Positions 6,658-13,107 of a stretch of 13,107 nt of DNA are shown one piece after another. The first letter of the stretch is position 1; every line of letters begins with the position of its first letter. The notes under the pieces are model-generated. The model was not told where the DNA came from. It did no database searches and was given only the letters and a program-made list of their open reading frames with translations. The DNA comes from Pseudodesulfovibrio sp. (GTDB lineage: Bacteria; Desulfobacterota; Desulfovibrionia; Desulfovibrionales; Desulfovibrionaceae): the NCBI GenBank assembly GCA_022712815.1, contig JAFLJW010000314.1:1-13107 (forward strand), read 5' to 3'. The position numbers were made by a program, and so were the translations under genes.

Positions 6658-7455
6658 ATGGCTTATCTCGACGTCAGTGACGTAACACTTACCTTCAAGG
6701 GCATTGCCGCTCTTATGGGGGTGTCGTTCACCGTGGAACAGGGGACTATCGCGTCTCTTATTGGTCCCAACGGTGCAGGCAAAACCTCCATGCTCAACTG
6801 TATCAGTGGTCGCTACATCCCCGACGGGGGTGCTTCCGGTCCGTGCAATATCTCTCTTGACGGAGAATGCCTGTTGTCCCTGCCTGCGCACAAGCGCACC
6901 GGGCTTGGACTTTCGCGGACATTCCAGAACATTGCGCTGTTCAAGGGCCTCTCGGTCCTTGACAATCTCATGGTCGGCCGCCACAGCCAGATCGAATATG
7001 GGCTTTTGTCTTCCATATTCTATTGGGGCAAGGCCGCGCGGACCGAGAGCAGGCATCGCCGTCGTGTCGAGGATGTTATCGATTTTCTCAATCTTTCCTC
7101 TTACCGGCACCAGCACGCAGGACGGCTTCCCTACGGAGTGCAGAAAAGGGTGGAACTCGGACGCGCACTCGCAGCCGAACCCAAGCTTGTCCTGCTAGAT
7201 GAACCCATGGCGGGCATGAACCTCGAAGAAACCGAGGACATGGCCCGGTATATCCTTGATATAGCCGAAGAATGGGGCGTCACCGTCCTGCTCGTCGAGC
7301 ATGACATGGGCGTTGTCATGGACATCTCCGACAAGGTTATTGTGCTCGATTTCGGCGGAAAGCTGGCCGAGGGTACACCGGACGAAGTGCAGGCTGACAA
7401 GAACGTGATAGCCGCTTATCTCGGCACGGAAGAGTCAACCTTTACCGGAAGATAG
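6658..7455 (+). CDS. LivG-type ABC transporter ATPase of the second system
   Basis: Cytoplasmic ATPase of a LIV/HAAT-family importer, 265 aa. Walker A GPNGAGKT is at 37-44, the Q-loop Gln at 90 (SRTFQNIALF), the signature LPYGVQKRVELGRAL at 157-171, Walker B LVLLDE at 177-182, and the H-loop His at 215 (LLVEHDM). The usual DEPAAGLN is DEPMAGMN here, which separates it from the first LivG. The ATG at 6658 fits LivG N-termini (MAYLDVSDVTLTFKG) but is preceded only by a close, weak AGGA. A GTG at 6619 in frame has no ribosome-binding site and would add 13 atypical residues. It is followed 61 bases later by the acyl-CoA synthetase gene, an arrangement typical of carboxylate-linked LIV clusters rather than the classic amino acid operon. 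Confidence 0.92.
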   Translation: MAYLDVSDVTLTFKGIAALMGVSFTVEQGTIASLIGPNGAGKTSMLNCISGRYIPDGGASGPCNISLDGECLLSLPAHKRTGLGLSRTFQNIALFKGLSVLDNLMVGRHSQIEYGLLSSIFYWGKAARTESRHRRRVEDVIDFLNLSSYRHQHAGRLPYGVQKRVELGRALAAEPKLVLLDEPMAGMNLEETEDMARYILDIAEEWGVTVLLVEHDMGVVMDISDKVIVLDFGGKLAEGTPDEVQADKNVIAAYLGTEESTFTGR

Positions 7456-7466
7456 ACGGGAAGGGC

Positions 7467-7485
7467 GGTCCTTCGTGCGAGGGCC
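7467..7485 (+). other. Small stem-loop between livG and acyl-CoA synthetase
   Basis: GGTCCTT and GAGGGCC pair over 7 bases, two of them G-U, around the loop CGTGC. No T-run follows. It may be only a chance structure in the 61-base gap before a start codon with a weak CGGAA ribosome-binding site. Confidence 0.25.
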
Positions 7486-7516
7486 GGGATAACACCTACT
7501 ACATACGGAATTTTTT

Positions 7517-9427
7517 ATGGTTAAGTCTTATGAAACCACGTTGCCCAGGCTGCTGATCAGGCAGGCCGAGGAACGCGCCGACAAACCCGCACTTCGTGAG
7601 AAGGAATGGGGCGTCTGGCAGGCCGTCTCTTGGCGTGACAGTCTCAAAATCTCTGCTGAGTTCGCCTGCGGGCTGGATTCGTTCGGACTGGGCAAGGGAG
7701 ACATTGTCATCCTCATCGGCGACAATCGCCCGGAATGGATCTGGGCCGAACTCGCTATTCAGGCTCTGGGCGGTATAGCTCTCGGCCTTTATCAGGACTC
7801 CCCGGCTGAAGAAATTGAATACATTTTTGCTTTGTCCCAGTGCAGTCTGGTCGTGGCCGAAGATCAGGAACAGGTGGACAAGATCCTGTCGTTCAGGGAC
7901 AACCTTCCTCATTTGAAGAGCATCGTCTATCACGACCCCAAGGGCCTTGTTGCCTATGAAAAGGACGTGGAAGGCCTTGTGGATTTCAAGGTGGTCCGTC
8001 GTCTGGGGCGTGAAAAATATTCCGACCCGGTCAAGCAGTACAAGGCGTGGGCGAGCCTGCTCAAGACCGATGATCCAACGCTCATCACCACCACATCCGG
8101 CACCACGGGCCGTCCCAAACTCGCCATGCTTTCACACGCCAACCTGTTGTCCATGGCGCACAACCTTGGTCTGGCCGATCCCAAGTTTGCCAAGGACGAG
8201 TTTGTTTCATTCCTGCCGTTGGCCTGGATTGGCGAACAGATGATGGCCGTGGCTTCCGCGCTTTTGTTCGGGTTCTGCGTCAACTTTCCCGAAGGACCGG
8301 ACACGGCGAGCAGCGACTCCCGCGAGATCGGGCCGCATTTCATGTTTTCTCCACCGCGTGTCTATGAATCACTGGCTGCCAAGGTGCAGGGCGATATCAT
8401 GGAAACATCGCCGTTCAAGCGATTCCTCTACAATGCGTTCCTGCCCATCGGGTACGAATACGCGGACGTTCTCTTTGCGGGCAAGACGCCGGGGACATGG
8501 CTCAGGTTCAAATATTTCATCGCCAACATGGGACTGTTCCGCGCCTTGCGCGATAGCCTTGGTTTCACCCATATTCGGTCCGCCACAACCGGTGGAGCGG
8601 CACTTGGTCCCGATATTTTTCGCTTTTTCCACGCCCTTGGCATCACGCTGAAGCAGATCTATGGCCAGACCGAAATCGCGGGTATCTCCTGCGTCCACAG
8701 GGAAGGGGAGATAGATTTCACCTCCGTTGGTGCGCCCATCCCGGAGACCGAGGTCAAGATTACAGAAGAGGGAGAGATTGTCTCCAGAAGTCCCGCTGTT
8801 TTTCTTGGTTACTACAAGAACGAAGCGGCCACGGCAGAGACCGTGGTGGACGGCTGGCTGCGCTCGGGCGATGCCGGATATTTTGACGACAATGGGCGGC
8901 TTGTGGTCATCGATCGTTTGCAGGATGTCATGCACCTCAACGACGGCACCAAGTTCTCGCCGCAATTTCTGGAGAATAAGATCAAATTTTCTCCATACCT
9001 GCGGGAATCCGTGGTGCTCGGAGGCGGACGTGATTATATCACGGCCATTCTGTGCATCGACATGGACATCGTCGGTCACTGGGCCGAGAGCCGGATGATC
9101 ACCTATACCACGTATCAGGATCTCGCCTGCAAGGACGAAGTTTACGCTTTGGTCAAAGACGAGGTGGCAAAGACCAACCGGGACTTGCCGCCCGAGACGC
9201 AGATCAAGCGATTTTGTCTGCTCTACAAGGAACTGGACGCGGACGATGGCGAACTGACCCGCACCCGCAAGGTCCGGCGCAAGGCGATCAATGAACGCTA
9301 CGGCAGCCTCATCGAAATATTGTATACTGACGAATGTGTCCTGAATCTGGAAACCCAGATCACCTATCAGGATGGCCGGGTGCGCGAGATGTGCGGTGAT
9401 ATTCGTATAGAGAACATGGAGGGGTAA
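7517..9427 (+). CDS. AMP-forming acyl-CoA synthetase (long-chain FadD/FAA1-type)
   Basis: ATP- and CoA-dependent ligase of the adenylate-forming superfamily, 636 aa, the normal size for long-chain acyl-CoA synthetase-like (COG1022) enzymes. The AMP-binding P-loop TTTSGTTGRPK is at 191-201, with Leu at 202 where Gly is usual. YGQTE is at 382-386, the ATP-ribose-binding region SGDAGYFDDNG at 450-460, the hinge VIDRLQD at 464-470, and the C-terminal LTRTRKVRRK (580-589) contains the probable A10 catalytic Lys585. No signal or membrane segment is evident. The ATG at 7517 has a weak upstream CGGAA. The stop TAA directly abuts the GTG of livH, so the ligase is an integral part of the transporter operon. 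It probably activates the imported acid to its CoA thioester. Chain length or aromatic specificity cannot be read from the sequence. Confidence 0.92.
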   Translation: MVKSYETTLPRLLIRQAEERADKPALREKEWGVWQAVSWRDSLKISAEFACGLDSFGLGKGDIVILIGDNRPEWIWAELAIQALGGIALGLYQDSPAEEIEYIFALSQCSLVVAEDQEQVDKILSFRDNLPHLKSIVYHDPKGLVAYEKDVEGLVDFKVVRRLGREKYSDPVKQYKAWASLLKTDDPTLITTTSGTTGRPKLAMLSHANLLSMAHNLGLADPKFAKDEFVSFLPLAWIGEQMMAVASALLFGFCVNFPEGPDTASSDSREIGPHFMFSPPRVYESLAAKVQGDIMETSPFKRFLYNAFLPIGYEYADVLFAGKTPGTWLRFKYFIANMGLFRALRDSLGFTHIRSATTGGAALGPDIFRFFHALGITLKQIYGQTEIAGISCVHREGEIDFTSVGAPIPETEVKITEEGEIVSRSPAVFLGYYKNEAATAETVVDGWLRSGDAGYFDDNGRLVVIDRLQDVMHLNDGTKFSPQFLENKIKFSPYLRESVVLGGGRDYITAILCIDMDIVGHWAESRMITYTTYQDLACKDEVYALVKDEVAKTNRDLPPETQIKRFCLLYKELDADDGELTRTRKVRRKAINERYGSLIEILYTDECVLNLETQITYQDGRVREMCGDIRIENMEG

Positions 9428-10315
9428 GTGGAATATTATCTGCAACTGTTCATCAACGGCCTGGTGGTCGGCAGCCTGTATTCGCTGGTCGCCCTCGGGT
9501 TCGTTATCATTTACAAGGCCACCAAGGTGGTCAACTTCGCTCAGGGTGAGCTGGTCATGGTTGGGGCTTATATCTGCTTCTCCCTGACCGTCCAGTTTCA
9601 TATCCCGTTTATCTGGGCCTTTTTCCTGACGCTCGGATTCTCGGTGCTGCTGGGGCTTGTCATTGAAAAGATGATACTCAGGCCACTCATCGGCGAGGAG
9701 CCGATCATGGTCATCATGGTCACCATCGGCATGAGTTCCGTGCTCAAATCACTGGTTCAGCTTTTCTGGGGAACCCAGATCAGGGTCTATCCTCAGGTAT
9801 TGCCAACCGAACCCATATTCATCGCCGGCTTGCCGGTGGCCCCGGTCTATATTGCGGCTTTTATCCTGTCAGCCGTGCTGTTCGCCATATTTTCCATCTT
9901 CTTCAAATATTCGCGCACCGGTATTGCCATGCGTGCCACGGCCTTTGATCAGCAGGCCGCCCAAAGCATGGGCATCGGCATCAAGAATATTTTTGCCATG
10001 AGCTGGTGCATCGCCTGCATCGTGTCCGCTGTGGGCGGCGTGATTCTTGGCAATATCAACGGCATCAACTCCCATATAGGCCACCTCGGTCTCAAGGTGT
10101 TCCCGGCGGTCATTCTCGGCGGTCTGGATTCCCTGCTGGGCGCAGCCCTCGGCGGCCTGATTGTCGGCGTGCTTGAAAATATCTGTGGCGGCGCGGCCAA
10201 GCAGTTTTTTGGCCTCGGAGGATTCCGCGAGGTTGCCGCTTTCATTGTTCTGGTTATCATCCTGATGATTAAACCTTACGGTTTGTTCGGAACCAAAGAG
10301 ATCGAGAGGGTCTAG
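9428..10315 (+). CDS. LivH-type ABC transporter permease of the second system
   Basis: Inner-membrane permease, 295 aa. It carries LivH marks: GSLYSLVALGFVIIYKAT (15-32), VVNFAQGELVMVGAY (34-48), the EAA-type loop SRTGIAMRATAFDQQAAQSMG (162-182), a glycine-rich helix KVFPAVILGGLDSLLGAALG (223-242), and the terminal KPYGLFG (282-288). The NFAQGE variant in place of NFAHGE and the rest of the sequence are clearly diverged from the first LivH. The start is GTG at 9428, immediately after the ligase stop codon, with GGAGG inside the ligase 3' end five bases away from GTGGAATAT. Translation is therefore coupled to the ligase. It is followed two bases later by livM. Confidence 0.93.
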   Translation: MEYYLQLFINGLVVGSLYSLVALGFVIIYKATKVVNFAQGELVMVGAYICFSLTVQFHIPFIWAFFLTLGFSVLLGLVIEKMILRPLIGEEPIMVIMVTIGMSSVLKSLVQLFWGTQIRVYPQVLPTEPIFIAGLPVAPVYIAAFILSAVLFAIFSIFFKYSRTGIAMRATAFDQQAAQSMGIGIKNIFAMSWCIACIVSAVGGVILGNINGINSHIGHLGLKVFPAVILGGLDSLLGAALGGLIVGVLENICGGAAKQFFGLGGFREVAAFIVLVIILMIKPYGLFGTKEIERV

Positions 10316-10317
10316 TC

Positions 10318-11364
10318 ATGCAGGGTAAATGTGGTCTCTTTTTCACGTCCTACAAGGACGAGGCACAAATTTTCCAGTCAGGATTCCAGAAGATCATGAT
10401 CGGTCTGCTCATTCTGGTCCTGTGCGCAGCTCCGTTCCTGCTCAACGTCTATATGACCTCGGTCATGAATCTGATTTTCATCGCGGTCGTCGGTGCGGTT
10501 GCGCTCAATCTGCTGACCGGCATTTGCGGCCAGATATCCCTTGGGCATGGCGCATTCATTGGAGTCGGCGCATACGTTGCCGGACAGTGCACCTTGCACG
10601 GTGTGCCGTTTCCCATTGCCATACTGGCCGCTGGCCTGATTACGGCCATGGTCGGCATGGTTTTCGGCGTTCCGTCCCTCAGGCTCAAGGGAATCTACCT
10701 CGCCATCGCCACCCTGGCTGCACAGCTTGTGCTGGAATACGTCTTCCTGCACGGTGGTGCGATGACCGGCGGTTCCAATGGATTGCTGCTTGAGCCGCCG
10801 ATGATCCTCGGTTTTTCGTTTGATACCGAACTCAGGATGTATTTCCTGTTGTTTTTCTTTGCGGCGGCAGCCCTGCTCATGGTCTCAAATATCATGCGCA
10901 CCAAATATGGCCGGGCGTTTGTCTCCATCCGCGACTTTTATCTCTCTGCCGAGATCGTAGGCGTGAACCTGTTCTGGTACAAGCTCGTCGCATTCGGTGT
11001 CAGCTCGTTTCTGGCCGGTGTGGCTGGCGGGTTGTGGGCGCACTATACGGGCTACATCTCTGCCGAGCAATTCAATATAGCACTGTCCATTTCCTATCGT
11101 GCCATGATAATCATCGGTGGAATGGGCAGTGTTCTCGGCTCGGTGTTTGGCGCGATATTCATTGTCCTGCTGCCGGAAGTCCTCAATGCCGTTGCAAACG
11201 GACTGGGCATGTTTTTCCCGGACATCTCGCATTACATCGTTGCCCTGCGCGAAGGTGTATTCGGCATGGTGCTGATTCTGTTCCTCATATTCGAGCCGGA
11301 AGGATTGGCCCATCGCTGGAGACTGATAAAGGCGTACTGGAAATTGTATCCGTTTGCACATTAA
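10318..11364 (+). CDS. LivM-type ABC transporter permease of the second system
   Basis: Inner-membrane permease, 348 aa, without the long N-terminal extension of the first LivM. Visible marks are LNLLTGICGQISLGHGAFIG (64-82 region), LKGIYLAIATLAAQLVLEY (123-141), the coupling loop GRAFVSIRDFYLSAEIVGVN (198-217), IIIGGMGSVLGSVFGAIF (264-281), and the terminal FEPEGL (325-330) followed by a basic tail. The ATG at 10318 lies two bases after the livH stop, with GAGAGGG (10304-10310) as ribosome-binding site inside the livH end. It would form the heterodimeric channel with the preceding LivH. Family call secure. Confidence 0.93.
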   Translation: MQGKCGLFFTSYKDEAQIFQSGFQKIMIGLLILVLCAAPFLLNVYMTSVMNLIFIAVVGAVALNLLTGICGQISLGHGAFIGVGAYVAGQCTLHGVPFPIAILAAGLITAMVGMVFGVPSLRLKGIYLAIATLAAQLVLEYVFLHGGAMTGGSNGLLLEPPMILGFSFDTELRMYFLLFFFAAAALLMVSNIMRTKYGRAFVSIRDFYLSAEIVGVNLFWYKLVAFGVSSFLAGVAGGLWAHYTGYISAEQFNIALSISYRAMIIIGGMGSVLGSVFGAIFIVLLPEVLNAVANGLGMFFPDISHYIVALREGVFGMVLILFLIFEPEGLAHRWRLIKAYWKLYPFAH

Positions 11365-11454
11365 TCCTGCGCAATCTGCGCTGGCCAAAATAAAATCCCC
11401 GTCCGAGCCTATGGTAGGTGACGACGAAAAACCTTAATCCCTTAGGAGAGTCAC

Positions 11455-12669
11455 ATGAGGGTTGGTAAAATCATAACCGCAGTTTGTATCATGCTTGTTG
11501 CCGGGCTGATGCTGTTTGGCTGCGGAGGCGAGGAAGAGAAATCGGCAGAAACCCAAAAAGCCACTACACCCATCAAGGTGGGTGGCCTGATCGACCTGTC
11601 CGGACCGACGTCATCCGTTGGACGTCCTTATGCCGAAGGGCTCAAGGCCGGAGTTCTGTACGTCAACGAGCAAGGCGGCATTGAGGGGCATCCGATTAAA
11701 TTTGACCTTCAGGATACTGCCTACAATGTTCAGCAGGGCCTTTCCCTGTACAAGAAGATGGTCAATTCCGATCACGTTGTCTGCATTCAGGGTTTTGGCT
11801 CTGCCGTTACCGAGGCCTTGATCCGCAGCCTTGCCAAAGACAAGATACCTGATTTGTCTGCATCCTATTCGGCTCACCTGACCGACCCGAAAAAGGCTCC
11901 CTACAACTTCTTCATCGCGGCTGATTATTCCACACAACTACGTGCCGCACTCAAGTATTTTTATTCTTCATGGAAGAAAGACCGTGCTCCCAAGCTGGCA
12001 TTCATTTATCCCGATCATCCCTATGGTCTGGCCCCGCTCGCGGGAGGCAAGGCATTTGCCAAGGAACTCGGATTCGATATCGTTGGCGAGGCAAATGTCA
12101 GCCTCAAGGCCATTGATGCCACCACCGAGCTGCTTTCTCTCAAGGAACTGGCTCCCGACTTCTGCTGGATCGGCGGAACCACTCCGTCCACGTCCGTTAT
12201 CCTGAAGTCCGCCAAGAACATCGGCATGACCGATACCGTGTTCTTCTCAAACATCTGGGGCTCTGACGAGAACCTGCCCAAGCTCGCTGGCGAGGATGCC
12301 AACGGTGCTTACTCCAATCAGTCCGCCGCCATCTACGGACAGGATGTGCCCGGCATGAAGGTTATCGAAAAGCTCACCAACAACGTGCCGCAGATGACGC
12401 ACTTCACCCGCGGATTCGTGTCCATTCTGGTAATGGCCGAAGGCATGAAACGCGCTGCCGCCAATGGTCCCGTTACCGGTGAGACTATCAAAACATCCCT
12501 TGAGACCCTCCGCGGCTTCAACCCCATGGGGCTGTCTCCGCTGATTTCCTACTTCCCGGATGATCACCGCCCGAACATGGCTGTCTTCATCTACGTCATC
12601 AAGGACGGCAAGCTGACCTTTGTGAAAGAAGAAATATTGGCCCGCCGCGCTGAGTGGCTTGGTCATTAA
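11455..12669 (+). CDS. LivK-type substrate-binding lipoprotein of the second system (non-amino-acid ligand likely)
   Basis: Extracytoplasmic binding protein of periplasmic-binding fold type I, 404 aa. The N-terminus is a lipoprotein signal: MRVGK, a hydrophobic core, and a lipobox ending LFGC with Cys23. The mature protein begins with a Glu/Lys/Thr-rich linker, then IKVGGLIDLSGPTSSVGRPY (40-59). Where the first LivK has YCSSST, this one has GFGSAVTEAL (113-122), so the ligand pocket differs and an amino acid ligand is doubtful. The pattern is that of LIV-family binding proteins for carboxylates and aromatics. The start has AGGAG six bases before ATG. It follows livM after 90 bases and is followed by a terminator-like hairpin. 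The family is certain; the ligand is inference from the ligase-containing operon. Confidence 0.92.
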   Translation: MRVGKIITAVCIMLVAGLMLFGCGGEEEKSAETQKATTPIKVGGLIDLSGPTSSVGRPYAEGLKAGVLYVNEQGGIEGHPIKFDLQDTAYNVQQGLSLYKKMVNSDHVVCIQGFGSAVTEALIRSLAKDKIPDLSASYSAHLTDPKKAPYNFFIAADYSTQLRAALKYFYSSWKKDRAPKLAFIYPDHPYGLAPLAGGKAFAKELGFDIVGEANVSLKAIDATTELLSLKELAPDFCWIGGTTPSTSVILKSAKNIGMTDTVFFSNIWGSDENLPKLAGEDANGAYSNQSAAIYGQDVPGMKVIEKLTNNVPQMTHFTRGFVSILVMAEGMKRAAANGPVTGETIKTSLETLRGFNPMGLSPLISYFPDDHRPNMAVFIYVIKDGKLTFVKEEILARRAEWLGH

Positions 12670-12685
12670 ACCTTGTTGAAATGAA

Positions 12686-12723
12686 TCTGGGGGGAAACTT
12701 TTGGGAAAAAGTTTCCCCCCAGA
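12686..12723 (+). terminator. Terminator-like long hairpin after livK
   Basis: A perfect 17-bp stem (12686-12702 with 12707-12723) containing six consecutive G-C pairs closes the loop GGGA, 17 bases after the livK stop. The following sequence is ACCCCC-like with only short T-runs (TTT at 12729, TTTTT at 12738-12742), so the U-tract is imperfect. A second, weaker CCCC...GGGG pairing overlaps its 3' side. I recall similar G6AAACTTTT / AAAAGTTTC6 hairpins from Desulfovibrio intergenic regions. It probably stops or reduces transcription into livF. Confidence 0.65.
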
Positions 12724-12783
12724 CCCCCTTTCAAAACTTTTTGGGGCTACGCCGCAAGGAAGGGTCGGGGGAATAGAGAAAAC

Positions 12784-12803
12784 CGTAGAGCGGCGTAGAG
12801 TGG
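12784..12803 (+). repeat. Two-copy tandem repeat, 10-bp unit
   Basis: CGTAGAGCGG (12784-12793) is followed directly by CGTAGAGTGG (12794-12803), with one base difference. The junction makes GCGGCGTAG, the complement of the two CTACGCCGC copies in the same gap. Confidence 0.7.
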
Positions 12804-12824
12804 CGCACGTGTGCATCAAGTAAG

Positions 12825-12853
12825 CTGTTTTGCAGGACATTTCGCAAAAACAG
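12825..12853 (+). other. Hairpin in the livK-livF gap
   Basis: CTGTTTTGC (12825-12833) pairs with GCAAAAACAG (12844-12853) with one bulged A around a 10-base loop. No function is assigned. Confidence 0.4.
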
Positions 12854-12952
12854 GTTGCTAGTAAATTTTGAAGAGCCAACTACGCCGCCATCGCCAGTTG
12901 TCATTGACGACAGCCCTGACAGGCGGGGTAGCGACAAAAAGATTTGGAGATT

Positions 12953-12982
12953 CTCAAGAACCTTTCCCGAAAGGTTCTTGAG
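12953..12982 (+). promoter_or_regulatory. Hairpin immediately upstream of the livF ribosome-binding site
   Basis: CTCAAGAACCTTTC (12953-12966) and GAAAGGTTCTTGAG (12969-12982) form a perfect 14-bp inverted repeat with two central bases, ending five bases before the GGAGGG ribosome-binding site of livF. No T-run follows, so it is not a standard terminator. It could be a processing or stability hairpin, or could affect access of the ribosome. Confidence 0.6.
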
Positions 12983-12996
12983 GCGCCGGAGGGATC

Positions 12997-13107
12997 TTGA
13001 ACGAAAGTTTGAAAGTTGAAAATCTGGAAGTCGGGTATAACGATGTTGTTCTTGTCCTGAAAGGGTTGTCTCTGTCCTGTCCCAAAGGCGAGAGTAGCGC
13101 GCTTTTG
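12997..13107 (+). CDS. LivF-type ABC transporter ATPase of the second system (partial, N-terminus only)
   Basis: The first 37 codons of an ABC ATPase run off the right edge. The reading frame gives LKVENLEVGYNDVVLVLKG followed by LSLSCPKGESSALL, which aligns with LivF N-termini up to just before Walker A. GYNDVVLVLKG is of the kind I associate with LivF proteins from ligase-linked LIV clusters. An in-frame TGA at 12979-12981 forces the start downstream of it. The TTG at 12997 has GGAGGG four to five bases upstream and is the best choice; another TTG at 13009 is possible. It supplies the second ATPase needed by the plus-strand transporter, but lies 327 bases after livK beyond a terminator-like hairpin. 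Confidence 0.82.
   Translation, partial: MNESLKVENLEVGYNDVVLVLKGLSLSCPKGESSALL

Larger units (their letters stand above)
12724..12996 (+). other. Structured gap between livK hairpin and livF
   Basis: No credible gene is present on either strand. The stretch contains CTACGCCGC at 12747-12755 and again at 12880-12888, and its reverse complement GCGGCGTAG at 12790-12798. There is a 10-bp tandem repeat CGTAGAGYGG at 12784-12803, and two further hairpins are listed separately. A gap of this size inside a transporter operon is unusual. It could hold a promoter for livF, although no good -35/-10 pair was found. Other readings are an untranslated structured RNA or remnants of a repetitive extragenic element. 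Confidence 0.55.

Noticed and set aside
6064..7116. A 350-codon minus-strand open frame across the CBS-ACT gene and livG
   Set aside because: It is a shadow of two clear plus-strand genes, with no recognisable domains and low-complexity antisense composition.
8369..9601. A 410-codon minus-strand open frame opposite the acyl-CoA synthetase
   Set aside because: It lies opposite a gene with all its catalytic motifs and its translation looks like no known family.
11369..11381. Small hairpin GCGCA-ATC-TGCGC between livM and livK
   Set aside because: A five-bp stem with no T-run; a chance occurrence is likely and livK has its own strong ribosome-binding site.
12247..12879. A 210-codon minus-strand open frame opposite the livK 3' end and hairpin
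   Set aside because: Part of it is simply the translated terminator hairpin (a KLFPKSFPPDSF-like string), a known source of false ORFs in Desulfovibrio-like genomes as I recall. The rest is antisense to livK.
12731..12937. A 68-codon minus-strand open frame in the livK-livF gap
   Set aside because: It has no Shine-Dalgarno worth noting, overlaps hairpins and repeats, and shows no hydrophobic, domain or motif pattern suggesting a real small protein.

Overview
The window looks like a chromosomal stretch from a moderately GC-rich Gram-negative bacterium, most likely a sulfate-reducing deltaproteobacterium of the Desulfovibrio/Pseudodesulfovibrio type. This rests on gene style, on Shine-Dalgarno-led operons, on two lipoprotein binding proteins, and on a long G6/C6 hairpin after 12669 of a kind I recall from Desulfovibrionaceae intergenic regions. 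The taxonomic call is inference.

Left half, minus strand (4464 down to 1): a complete-looking branched-chain amino acid (LIV/HAAT) ABC importer operon in the order livG (ATPase), livK/livJ-like lipoprotein, livH and livM (permeases), livF (ATPase, running off the left edge). Its binding protein keeps the LivJ-type CSSST ligand-pocket motif, so an amino acid ligand is likely. livH and livM overlap by 20 bases. A perfect 12-bp hairpin separates livK from livH.

Centre: a 406-bp divergent intergenic region (4465-4870) carries TTCTGT/ACAGAA half-sites. One 15-mer in it matches 13 of 15 positions of the E. coli Lrp consensus. Next comes a YdfG-type short-chain dehydrogenase on the plus strand (4871-5626), then a roughly 260-bp gap with a sigma70-like promoter and two dyads.

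Right half, plus strand (5887 to 13107): a CBS-CBS-ACT (AcuB-like) protein, a second livG, a 636-aa AMP-forming acyl-CoA synthetase, a second livH and livM, and a second, divergent livK lipoprotein. A 327-bp structured gap with a terminator-like hairpin follows, then the start of a second livF running off the right edge. The acyl-CoA synthetase sits inside the transporter operon, with its stop codon abutting the GTG of livH. The binding protein lacks the amino acid CSSST motif. Together these suggest that the second system imports a carboxylate (aromatic, branched or fatty acid) and activates it to a CoA thioester, with the CBS-ACT protein as a possible nucleotide or ligand sensor.

The gene families are all known. 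The least ordinary material is the transporter, ligase and AcuB-like linkage, the structured livK-livF gap, and the candidate operators. No mobile element, CRISPR array, tRNA or rRNA was seen.
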